Shown here: positions 1 through 5,929 of the stretch, piece by piece
How positions within the stretch are numbered: the first letter of the stretch is position 1
Layout of the letters: every line of letters begins with the position of its first letter
NCBI GenBank assembly: GCA_020025075.1
Contig: JAHHSR010000061.1
Span: 1 to 7,894 of the forward strand
Source: Pectinatus sp.
GTDB lineage: Bacteria > Bacillota > Negativicutes > Selenomonadales > Selenomonadaceae
Reading direction: 5' to 3'
DNA length: 7,894 bases
The notes under the pieces: generated by a model
What the model was told of the DNA's origin: nothing
The model's input: the letters and a program-made list of their open reading frames with translations, nothing else
The model's database searches: none
Made by a program: the position numbers and the translations under genes

Positions 1-77
1 TTTTTGGAAAAGGATAATAGTTGTGTTTTTAAAGAATGATTGTTATATTTTACTATTTTTTAACTTAAAATGGATAT

Positions 78-108
78 AAATATTTTTATTTTAAATATAA
101 AAATATTT
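78..108. repeat. 12-bp perfect inverted repeat, AT-only
   Basis: AAATATTTTTAT at 78-89 is exactly reverse-complemented at 97-108 across a 7-base spacer. It lies about 30 bases upstream of the predicted gadB -35 box. It could be a regulator site, an intrinsically bent element or a weak hairpin. Because both arms are pure A/T in an AT-rich region, chance is a real alternative. Confidence 0.45.
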
Positions 109-136
109 TCTTTATTTAGCGGCATATAATTTATTA

Positions 137-166
137 TTGTTTAATATCTCCTAGATATGATATAAT
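137..166 (+). promoter_or_regulatory. Predicted gadBC promoter with extended -10
   Basis: TATAAT at 161-166 is preceded by TG at 158-159, making an extended -10 element. A weaker -35 box, TTGTTT at 137-142, lies 18 bases upstream. Transcription would begin near 173, giving a leader of about 115 bases before gadB. The spacer contains the inverted repeat ATATCT-CCT-AGATAT (144-158), placed where a repressor would block RNA polymerase. The promoter match is sequence-based; the operator role is inference. Confidence 0.6.
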
Positions 167-287
167 TTGAAAAAATTAAGAGTAAATATCAAAAAAAATA
201 ATAAATTCTCATCATAGTCTATTTATATTGCTACTTATTAATATAAATATGTATAGTCATGTCTTTATCAGTTTAGGAGGTAGTTTT

Positions 288-1739
288 ATGCTGCACACAA
301 GAAACACAATCAAAAAAGATGCAGAAAGATATTCTTTCAAGCCGGACAATTCATCTACACCTATTTTTGGCAGTCGTGAGAGCGACACGATTTTACCGCG
401 CACGAAAATCGGCAAAAAATCCATGGACCCTAAAATTGCCTATCGTCTTATTTCTGATGAAATGATGCATGACGGCAATCCTCGCTATAATCTTTGCACC
501 TTTGTGCAAACCTATATGGAAGAAGAAGCCAAACAAGTAATGTTTGATACAATGGCGACCAATGCCATTGATAAGGCAGAATATCCGCAGACGACAGAGG
601 TAGAAAAGCGCTGCGTGAATATAATAGCAGACCTTTGGAATGTAAATCCTGACGAAGATTTTATGGGAACTTCGACGGTTGGTTCATCTGAGGCTTGCAT
701 GCTTGGCGGTATGGCCATGAAGTTCCGCTGGCGCAAAAGAGCACAGGAAAAGGGCATTGATATAACAGCCAGAAAACCCAACCTCGTCATCAGCTCAGGC
801 TACCAGGTAGTTTGGGAAAAGTTCTGCGTTTACTGGGATATTGAAATGCGCCAGGTGCCGATGACGGACATGAACAATTTGACTATGGATGCGCAAAAAG
901 CCATTGATTTGTGCGACGAATATACAATCGGCATTGTTCCGATTATGGGCATTACTTATACCGGTACTTTTGATGATGTAGTAGCCCTAGATAAGGCAGT
1001 AACTGAATACAATAAGACGGCAAAGCTGAGCGTTCCCATTCATGTCGATGCTGCTTCAGGCGGTTTGTACTTGCCCTTTGTCAATCCAGAGCTGAAATGG
1101 GATTTTCGCCTGAAAAATGTTGTCTCTATTTCTACATCTGGCCATAAATACGGGCTTGTCTATCCTGGCATTGGCTGGGTACTCTGGCGCGATAAGGAAT
1201 TTTTGCCAGATGAATTAATTTTCAAAGTCGCATATCTGGGGGCATTTGAACCTACATTCCAAATTAATTTTTCCCGTTCTGGCAGCCAGATTTGGGCGCA
1301 GTATTATTTATTCGTCCGCTGGGGATTTGAGGGCTTTAAGGCCGTACATGAAAAGACGCGCGATGTCGGGCTCTTTTTGGCAAAGGGCTTGTGCTCATTG
1401 GGCATATTTAAGATTATCAACGAAGGAAAAAATATCCCCATTGTTTGCTGGACCTTAAAAGAGGAATGTGCCAAGGATAAAAAATGGGATCTTTATGATT
1501 TGGCTGACCGCTTGCGCTATAATGGCTGGCAGGTTCCCGCTTATCCGCTGCCGAAAAACTTTGAAGATGTGGCCATAATGCGCGTTGTCGTTCGTGCCGA
1601 CCAGAGCATGGAACAGATGTCCCTGTTCTTAGGCGACCTGAAGCAAGCCTTAAGTGACCTTGATAAGGCATATATAGTTTCTCACAAGAAAAATGTCGAT
1701 GAGGACGGCAAGGTAATTCCTGTTGGCTATACACATTAA
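288..1739 (+). CDS. gadB: Glutamate decarboxylase (PLP-dependent)
   Basis: This enzyme converts L-glutamate to GABA and CO2 in the cytoplasm, consuming a proton. With the antiporter encoded next to it, this forms the glutamate-dependent acid-resistance system. The start is the ATG at 288, seven bases after AGGAGG (275-280), giving 483 residues; E. coli GadB has 466. Group II decarboxylase features are clear: the TVGSSEA phosphate-site segment (about 130-136), HVDAASGG with the cofactor-ring aspartate D254, and SGHK with K287, equivalent to the PLP lysine K276 of E. coli. INFSRSGSQ (about 326-334) and RLRYNGWQVPAYPLP (about 408-422) match the family's C-terminal half. The last residue is His (GYTH). 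In E. coli the penultimate His465 closes the active site at neutral pH, so a similar pH gate is possible but inferred. The gene is first in the gadB-gadC operon, and I see no truncation or frameshift. Confidence 0.96.
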   Translation: MLHTRNTIKKDAERYSFKPDNSSTPIFGSRESDTILPRTKIGKKSMDPKIAYRLISDEMMHDGNPRYNLCTFVQTYMEEEAKQVMFDTMATNAIDKAEYPQTTEVEKRCVNIIADLWNVNPDEDFMGTSTVGSSEACMLGGMAMKFRWRKRAQEKGIDITARKPNLVISSGYQVVWEKFCVYWDIEMRQVPMTDMNNLTMDAQKAIDLCDEYTIGIVPIMGITYTGTFDDVVALDKAVTEYNKTAKLSVPIHVDAASGGLYLPFVNPELKWDFRLKNVVSISTSGHKYGLVYPGIGWVLWRDKEFLPDELIFKVAYLGAFEPTFQINFSRSGSQIWAQYYLFVRWGFEGFKAVHEKTRDVGLFLAKGLCSLGIFKIINEGKNIPIVCWTLKEECAKDKKWDLYDLADRLRYNGWQVPAYPLPKNFEDVAIMRVVVRADQSMEQMSLFLGDLKQALSDLDKAYIVSHKKNVDEDGKVIPVGYTH

Positions 1740-1820
1740 TAGGCTGTTTATCGGGCAGCGGATGCTTAGGCAGCCGCTGCCATGATAATTTATAAAAAAT
1801 TCTTTTGGGGAGGAAAGATA
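1740..1820 (+). promoter_or_regulatory. gadB-gadC intercistronic GC-rich hairpin
   Basis: GGCAGCGG at 1754-1761 pairs perfectly with CCGCTGCC at 1774-1781, leaving a 12-base loop. A competing stem is possible between GGCTG (1742-1746) and CAGCC (1771-1775), so two mutually exclusive folds exist. No T-run follows, so it does not look like a full terminator. Likely roles are protecting the 3' end of gadB mRNA, partial attenuation or setting the gadB:gadC ratio; this is inference. The gadC ribosome binding site (GGAGG, 1809-1813) lies downstream of the stem and stays free. Confidence 0.55.
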
Positions 1821-3383
1821 ATGGGAGCGAATAAAGATAACAGTCCTGCTAAAACACTGTCCTTATTTGGCTTTTTTGCCATTACGGCCTCTATGGTAAT
1901 GGCAGTATATGAATATCCTACCTTTGCAACATCGGGATTTTCTTTGGTGTTCTTCCTGATTTTTGGCGGCCTTTTTTGGTTTATTCCCGTTGCATTATGC
2001 GCAGCAGAGATGGCTACGGTAGAGGGCTGGGAAACAGGGGGCCTTTTTTCGTGGGTCTCCAATACCGTTGGCGAGCGATGGGGCTTTGCGGCAATTTTCT
2101 TCCAGTGGTTTCAGATAACGGTTGGGTTCGTCACCATGCTCTATTTTGTTGTCGGAGCACTATCGTATGTATTTAATATGCCAATTCTCAATGAGAATCC
2201 GGTCATTAAATTTGTAACAGTATTGATTATTTTTTGGCTGCTGACGTTTTCTCAATTAGGTGGTACGAAATATACGGCCCGCATTGCAATGAGCGGTTTT
2301 GTGCTTGGCATATTGATTCCAGCAGCTCTTTTGATTATCCTTGCTATCGCTTATGTTTTAGGCGGCAATCCCTTGTGTATAAAATTTAGCGAGCAGGCAT
2401 TTTTCCCAGATTTAGGGAATATTAATGGCCTGGTCATTCTTGTTTCATTTATTTTAAGTTATATGGGCGTTGAAGCCTCGGCGTCTCATGTCAATGAAAT
2501 GAAAAATCCTGGCAGAAATTATCCGCTGGCGATGTTTATGCTCGTAGTAGTAGCCATTATCTTAAGTACGATTGGTGGCTTGTCCGTGGCCTCTGTTGTG
2601 CCGCTTGATAAGCTCAATCTCAGTGCGGGAATCAATCAGACGTTTGAAATATTGATTACGCATTATGGCGAAGGCTTTAAATGGATAGTGCGCATTATCG
2701 CAGCGATGATTGCTTTTGGGGCAATGGCAGAAATTAGTTCCTGGGTAGTAGGCCCATCAAGAGCCCTTTATGCAACAGCACAAAAGGGGCTCATTCCACC
2801 CATATTTAAAAAGGTTAATAAGAACAACGTTCCGGTGCCGCTCATCATGTTTCAGGGCCTTATAGTCACGATTTGGGCAGCAGTGCTCACTTTAGGCGGG
2901 GGCGGAAGCAACTTATCGTTTATGGCAGCTATTTCTATGACCGTCGTTTTATATCTGGTAGCATATATCTTATTATTTGTCGGTTATTTTATTCTTACAT
3001 TTAAGCATAGCGACTTAAAGCGGATATATCATATTCCGGGCGGCATTCTGGTAAAAACTATCTTAGCAGGTGCAGGGCTTTTAACTTCGATTTTTGCCTT
3101 TGCCATTTCATTTTTCCCGCCGTCTAATATAAAATCAACAGGTGAATATGAAACAATCCTTATTATAGGATTTGTAATATCCATATTCCTGCCCTTTATT
3201 ATTTATGAACTCCGCAACAAGAATAATGCCAATGACATTGTTCATGAACGGATTACTACGCAAAATGTTCATCCGCATCATTTCTTCTTCCATCCGCGCG
3301 GCAGAGGCGAATTTTTGATTAAACCGCATCCGGAAGATATTGTTGAACAGGATAAGCCCTCCGAGCAGAAAAAAAATAAATAG
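1821..3383 (+). CDS. gadC: Glutamate/GABA antiporter
   Basis: This inner-membrane APC-superfamily exchanger imports glutamate and exports GABA, supplying GadB and expelling its product. The ATG at 1821 follows GGAGG (1809-1813) with a 7-base gap, giving 520 residues; E. coli GadC has 511. An in-frame ATG at 1782 lacks a ribosome site. The protein is a chain of about twelve hydrophobic segments, and residues 15-80 are nearly the same as E. coli GadC (FGFFAITASMVMAVYEYPTF). Residues assigned to substrate binding in E. coli GadC occur here at the same numbers: Y30, E218, E304, W308, Y378 and Y382. The C-terminal tail contains HPHHFFFHPRGRG (about 484-496), matching the C-plug that closes the E. 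coli transporter at neutral pH. The protein then carries a charged Lys/Glu-rich end. The stop codon lies inside the operon terminator. Confidence 0.96.
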   Translation: MGANKDNSPAKTLSLFGFFAITASMVMAVYEYPTFATSGFSLVFFLIFGGLFWFIPVALCAAEMATVEGWETGGLFSWVSNTVGERWGFAAIFFQWFQITVGFVTMLYFVVGALSYVFNMPILNENPVIKFVTVLIIFWLLTFSQLGGTKYTARIAMSGFVLGILIPAALLIILAIAYVLGGNPLCIKFSEQAFFPDLGNINGLVILVSFILSYMGVEASASHVNEMKNPGRNYPLAMFMLVVVAIILSTIGGLSVASVVPLDKLNLSAGINQTFEILITHYGEGFKWIVRIIAAMIAFGAMAEISSWVVGPSRALYATAQKGLIPPIFKKVNKNNVPVPLIMFQGLIVTIWAAVLTLGGGGSNLSFMAAISMTVVLYLVAYILLFVGYFILTFKHSDLKRIYHIPGGILVKTILAGAGLLTSIFAFAISFFPPSNIKSTGEYETILIIGFVISIFLPFIIYELRNKNNANDIVHERITTQNVHPHHFFFHPRGRGEFLIKPHPEDIVEQDKPSEQKKNK

Positions 3384-3428
3384 GCATAAAAAAAGGAAAA
3401 TCTTTGATTTTCCTTTTTTTATGCCTAT
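3380..3428. terminator. Perfect bidirectional terminator of gadBC
   Basis: Arms 3380-3402 and 3406-3428 are perfectly complementary over 23 bp with a 3-base TTT loop. The stem contains an A7 run on the left arm and a T7 run on the right arm, so it can act on both strands. It overlaps the gadC stop codon (TAG, 3381-3383) and lies between convergent operons, so it probably ends both the gadBC transcript and any telA read-through. Confidence 0.85.
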
Positions 3429-3432
3429 ATAA

Positions 3433-3470
3433 AGAAGTTTTCGACAAATATTATTGGCATGAAAACTTCT
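3433..3470 (-). terminator. Candidate terminator downstream of telA
   Basis: AGAAGTTTTC at 3433-3442 is reverse-complemented at 3461-3470, making a 10-bp stem with an 18-base loop. On the - strand it lies just after the telA stop and is followed by a short TTTATAT tract. The loop is long and the U-tract weak, so it may act only with the stronger hairpin at 3380-3428. Confidence 0.45.
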
Positions 3471-3482
3471 CAACTGGCAGAG

Positions 3483-4619
3483 TTATTTTTTGCCTTGCAA
3501 TAACACTTGCTTTAATCTATCTTCAATCTGGGCAAGCTGCCCTTCTGCTTCGGTGCGGCGGCGATGGCCTTCCTGCTGAATTTGCAGTGTTTCTTCAATT
3601 GTTGCAATGAGATTTTCATTGACTTTTTGTACCGTTTCAATATCGACAATGCTGCGTTCGTTTTCCTTGGCCACCTCAATAGACCCTTGGCGAAGCATTT
3701 CGGAATTGCGCAGCAAAAGCTCGTTGGTCGCATCATTGACGGAGTGCTGCAGGTCGAGCACCTTTTTTTGCTTGGCAAGGCCAATGGCGATAACCATCTG
3801 ATTTTTCCAAAGTGGGATGGTATTATAGATGGCGCTTTGCAAGCGCTCGACGAGTGCTTTGTCGTTATTTTGGATGAGGCGAATTTGCGGTGCCGACTGG
3901 ATGGCAATCGTCTTGCTGACTTTGAGGTCATGCACTTGTTTTTCAAAGCGGTCGAGTGTTTTTTCAAAATCGCTGACCACTTGAGCTGCCATGGGGTCGT
4001 TGGCTGCTGCGGCATCAGCATGCAGCTTGGGAAGGGTTTTTTCTCGCATTTCAGCAATTTTTTCTTCACCAGCCTTGATATAAAGCTGTAATTCCTTGAA
4101 ATAAGAGAGATTTTTATCATAGAGGCTATCGAGCATGGCGATGTCTTTGAGAAGGGAGAGTTTGGCCTTTTCAAGCTCGCCTTGAATTTTATCGACTTGG
4201 ACAGAAAGCTTGTCGTAAGAAGACCGCATTTTTTCCGCTTTGTTTACGAGTGAGCCGAAAAGGGGGATTTTCTGTAAAAAGCTGCCCTTATCGGTGCTGT
4301 CAAAGCCCTTTACCTTGACTAAAAGGTCGGAGAATAAATCGCCTACATAGCCGCTGTCTTTAGCGCGTACGCATGTGAGGACAGAGTCGGAGAAATCCGC
4401 GATATTTTTTTGTGCCGGGGCGCCGTATTGGATTAGTGCAGCCGTATCTAAAAAGTCGATATGTTCCTTTATCTCAGCTATTTTTTGCTTTTCTTGCGGT
4501 GAAAACTGCTCAAGTGATGCTTCATCTACAGCGGGAGAGACTTCTTGTGTTTTTTCTTGCAGTGCAGTTGATTGAGCTTTTTTGGCCTGCATCAGTTCTT
4601 GTAAATTTATTTCGTCCAT
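3483..4619 (-). CDS. TelA/YaaN/KlaB-family toxic anion resistance protein
   Basis: The 378-residue protein belongs to the TelA family, named for tellurite resistance but of unsettled biochemical role. It has no signal peptide and is predicted cytoplasmic and largely alpha-helical or coiled-coil. Family-typical segments are ALIQYGAPAQKNIADFSD (about 61-78), the FGSLVNKAEKM region (about 121-131) and the strongly conserved APQIRLIQNNDKALVERLQ (about 243-261). That last segment is followed by IPLWKNQMVIAIGL (about 268-281). I chose the ATG at 4619, with GGAAAGTGAG upstream. An in-frame GTG at 4628 overlaps the upstream gene's stop as GTGA and is a credible alternative (381 residues), which would make the two genes translationally coupled. 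B. subtilis has the same order, xpaC then yaaN, so the pair probably works together at the membrane or in envelope stress; that function is inference. Confidence 0.9.
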   Translation of the reverse strand: MDEINLQELMQAKKAQSTALQEKTQEVSPAVDEASLEQFSPQEKQKIAEIKEHIDFLDTAALIQYGAPAQKNIADFSDSVLTCVRAKDSGYVGDLFSDLLVKVKGFDSTDKGSFLQKIPLFGSLVNKAEKMRSSYDKLSVQVDKIQGELEKAKLSLLKDIAMLDSLYDKNLSYFKELQLYIKAGEEKIAEMREKTLPKLHADAAAANDPMAAQVVSDFEKTLDRFEKQVHDLKVSKTIAIQSAPQIRLIQNNDKALVERLQSAIYNTIPLWKNQMVIAIGLAKQKKVLDLQHSVNDATNELLLRNSEMLRQGSIEVAKENERSIVDIETVQKVNENLIATIEETLQIQQEGHRRRTEAEGQLAQIEDRLKQVLLQGKK

Positions 4620-4624
4620 AATAC

Positions 4625-5593
4625 TCACTTTCCGTTTAAATATTGTTTGTCAAAATCATCAGAAGGCATGAAAATGTAGCGTATTCCTTCGATGAAACCG
4701 ACGAGGCTAGGCAGTCCTGTCCAGCAAAATAAAATATAGAGTATACCCCAAAAATTTTGACATAAGTAAAACTTATGCGCGCCTAATCCCCCTAAAAAAA
4801 TAGCTAAGCCGCCGGCAATAAGCTTCTTTTTCCATATTTTATGGCTTTTGCCACGACAATTATCGGGCCATTTTTGTCGGTAACAGCGCGGCCTAGAAAT
4901 ATCTTGATCAAAAGAGAGAAAATGGCTAATCAATTTTTCTAGTTTTTCGTTTTTTGTTTCTGCCGCAGGAGCTATGTGTTCATCCTTTTTGATGCCCTCG
5001 CTATCGAAGACTTGCTGCATGACATTAAGTTCAGAATCAATATCCATGATTTGTTCGCTCATGACTTTGGTAAATTGTTCCGTATAGGCTTCATCGAATT
5101 GGTTGAGCGCCTCTTTCATGCGCGATTTGATGTCAGATATTTCCTGGGCAGCAAGTTGGGTTTCCTCCAAAGCAATATATTTTTTGACCAAGAAGACAGC
5201 CCTATCTTGGTAATAATCGATGAAGCGGCGTGCCAGAAGAATTTTTTGTGGTTGCTTTTGCAGGTAATAGATAAAATTGCGCGCAATTTGTTGCATCTTT
5301 TGCAACTGTGCATGAAGCTGTGCATCGGATATTTTTACCATGGCCTGCTCGATAAAGTTGTAATCATTGACGGCTTTTGTGAAGAGTTCATTCAAAAAAG
5401 CCGCATTTTCTTCTTTTGACTTAGGTAAGGATAATTCGAGCGTATAATCGGAATGGGAGTCTTTTTTCCTTTCCAGAAAAAGCCCTGCCATACAGATAAG
5501 GACAAAAGCAATCCCGAAGATAAAATGAACGTCAATGATGGCAAAAAGCCCTCCTAACACTAAAAGGACGCCTAATATATATGTAATTTTCAT
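4625..5593 (-). CDS. XpaC-like membrane protein fused to a C-terminal TM2 domain
   Basis: The 322-residue protein is first in a two-gene operon with telA. Residues 5-40 are two closely spaced hydrophobic segments. Residues about 60-200 form a charged helical region resembling XpaC (5-bromo-4-chloroindolyl phosphate hydrolysis family; the name reflects an assay and the true role is unknown). A linker with two cysteines (C237, C246) leads to a TM2 domain at about 254-310. Its marks are GGLGAHKFYL before one membrane helix and WTGLPSLVGFIEGIRYI in the second. TM2 pairs are widespread membrane modules without a fixed function. B. subtilis XpaC, as I recall it, lacks this C-terminal domain, so the fusion is notable. 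The stop overlaps a possible GTG start of telA. The ATG at 5593 has no good ribosome binding site, and no other start codon occurs in frame before an upstream stop. Confidence 0.85.
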   Translation of the reverse strand: MKITYILGVLLVLGGLFAIIDVHFIFGIAFVLICMAGLFLERKKDSHSDYTLELSLPKSKEENAAFLNELFTKAVNDYNFIEQAMVKISDAQLHAQLQKMQQIARNFIYYLQKQPQKILLARRFIDYYQDRAVFLVKKYIALEETQLAAQEISDIKSRMKEALNQFDEAYTEQFTKVMSEQIMDIDSELNVMQQVFDSEGIKKDEHIAPAAETKNEKLEKLISHFLSFDQDISRPRCYRQKWPDNCRGKSHKIWKKKLIAGGLAIFLGGLGAHKFYLCQNFWGILYILFCWTGLPSLVGFIEGIRYIFMPSDDFDKQYLNGK

Positions 5594-5866
5594 GACGCTG
5601 CAGCTCTTCGCCAGGGCGAAAAAGCACCTTTCACCAACCTTTCTTTTATGATGAATTAAGCCCTAAATCCGGCTTGGGGGAAAGAAATAGTTCACTATAT
5701 TGGATGATAAATAAAAATACGGCTATGAGAAAATAAATGCCCATAAAAGAAAAAATAATAAATTATTAGGCATTTTAGGCAATATATATATTTATTTTAT
5801 TTAGTAAGAAAAATTGCGATTCGTAAAATTATTTAATTTTATTAATTGTATCATAGGCGCCAAAAT
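5594..5866 (-). other. xpaC-telA leader and gdhA-xpaC intergenic region
   Basis: With the terminator to its right, this forms a gene-free stretch of about 336 bases. No RNA gene or known riboswitch could be recognised. If the promoter proposed at 5845-5873 is right, the xpaC transcript has a leader of about 245 bases. It would contain a small hairpin (AAGCC 5658-5662 with GGCTT 5671-5675). A tight one (TTCGCC 5607-5612 with GGCGAA 5615-5620) lies directly before the xpaC start. The middle part (5700-5845) is AT-rich with only short repeats. Confidence 0.5.
5603..5623 (-). promoter_or_regulatory. Hairpin just upstream of the xpaC start
   Basis: TTCGCC (5607-5612) and GGCGAA (5615-5620) are perfect arms around two bases, and further imperfect pairing extends to 5603 and 5623. 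It ends about ten bases before the ATG, where a ribosome binding site should be, and the only purine-rich stretch there (GAAGAG) is partly in the stem. This could restrain translation of the operon; that is inference. Confidence 0.4.
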
Positions 5867-5873
5867 AATACAA
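5845..5873 (-). promoter_or_regulatory. Candidate xpaC-telA promoter
   Basis: On the - strand, TTGTAT (5873-5868) is followed after 17 bases by TACAAT (5850-5845). TG at 5853-5852 makes an extended -10. The -35 box lies inside the 3' arm of the gdhA terminator. The promoter is bracketed by ATTGTAT (5845-5851) and its reverse complement ATACAAT (5868-5874), which could serve as an operator. The long distance to xpaC and the AT-rich setting lower confidence. Confidence 0.4.
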
Positions 5874-5916
5874 TAAAGCCCCCATTGCCAAATGACAATA
5901 GGGGCTTTATTGTATT
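5867..5916 (-). terminator. Intrinsic terminator of gdhA
   Basis: Arms 5867-5882 and 5901-5916 are perfectly complementary over 16 bp, with four GC pairs at the tip side. After one C/A mismatch the inner pairing ATTG (5884-5887) with CAAT (5896-5899) continues, leaving an 8-base loop. On the - strand the stem ends in a T-rich tract (TTTATTGTATTATTTT). It begins 13 bases past the gdhA stop codon, as expected for a single-gene transcript end. Confidence 0.88.
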
Positions 5917-5929
5917 TATAAGCAGTATT

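Larger units (their letters stand above)
1..287. other. AT-rich upstream region of the gad operon
   Basis: These 287 bases hold no convincing gene. The stretch is strongly AT-rich, unlike the coding DNA that follows. It contains a 12-bp perfect inverted repeat (78-89 with 97-108), a good promoter (137-166) and the gadB leader. A frame open from a TTG at 228 runs into gadB but has no ribosome binding site and is treated as leader. No end of an upstream gene and no terminator for one can be recognised. Confidence 0.6.

Noticed and set aside
228..287. N-terminal extension of GadB from a TTG start
   Set aside because: No ribosome binding site precedes 228, whereas AGGAGG lies seven bases before the ATG at 288, and the 20 extra residues are not family-like.
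1782..1820. Earlier ATG start for GadC
   Set aside because: It falls right after the intercistronic hairpin without a ribosome site; the ATG at 1821 has a good GGAGG and aligns with the E. coli N-terminus.
3564..4091. 175-codon + strand open frame
   Set aside because: It is antisense to telA, whose product has clear family motifs; no ribosome site or recognisable domain.
3512..4174. 220-codon - strand open frame
   Set aside because: Overlaps telA in another frame, with Ser/Lys/Arg-rich composition typical of a shadow frame.
5594..5866. Known riboswitch in the xpaC leader
   Set aside because: I compared it by eye with fluoride, manganese (yybP-ykoY), c-di-GMP and cobalamin consensus elements and found no convincing match; a covariance search would be decisive.
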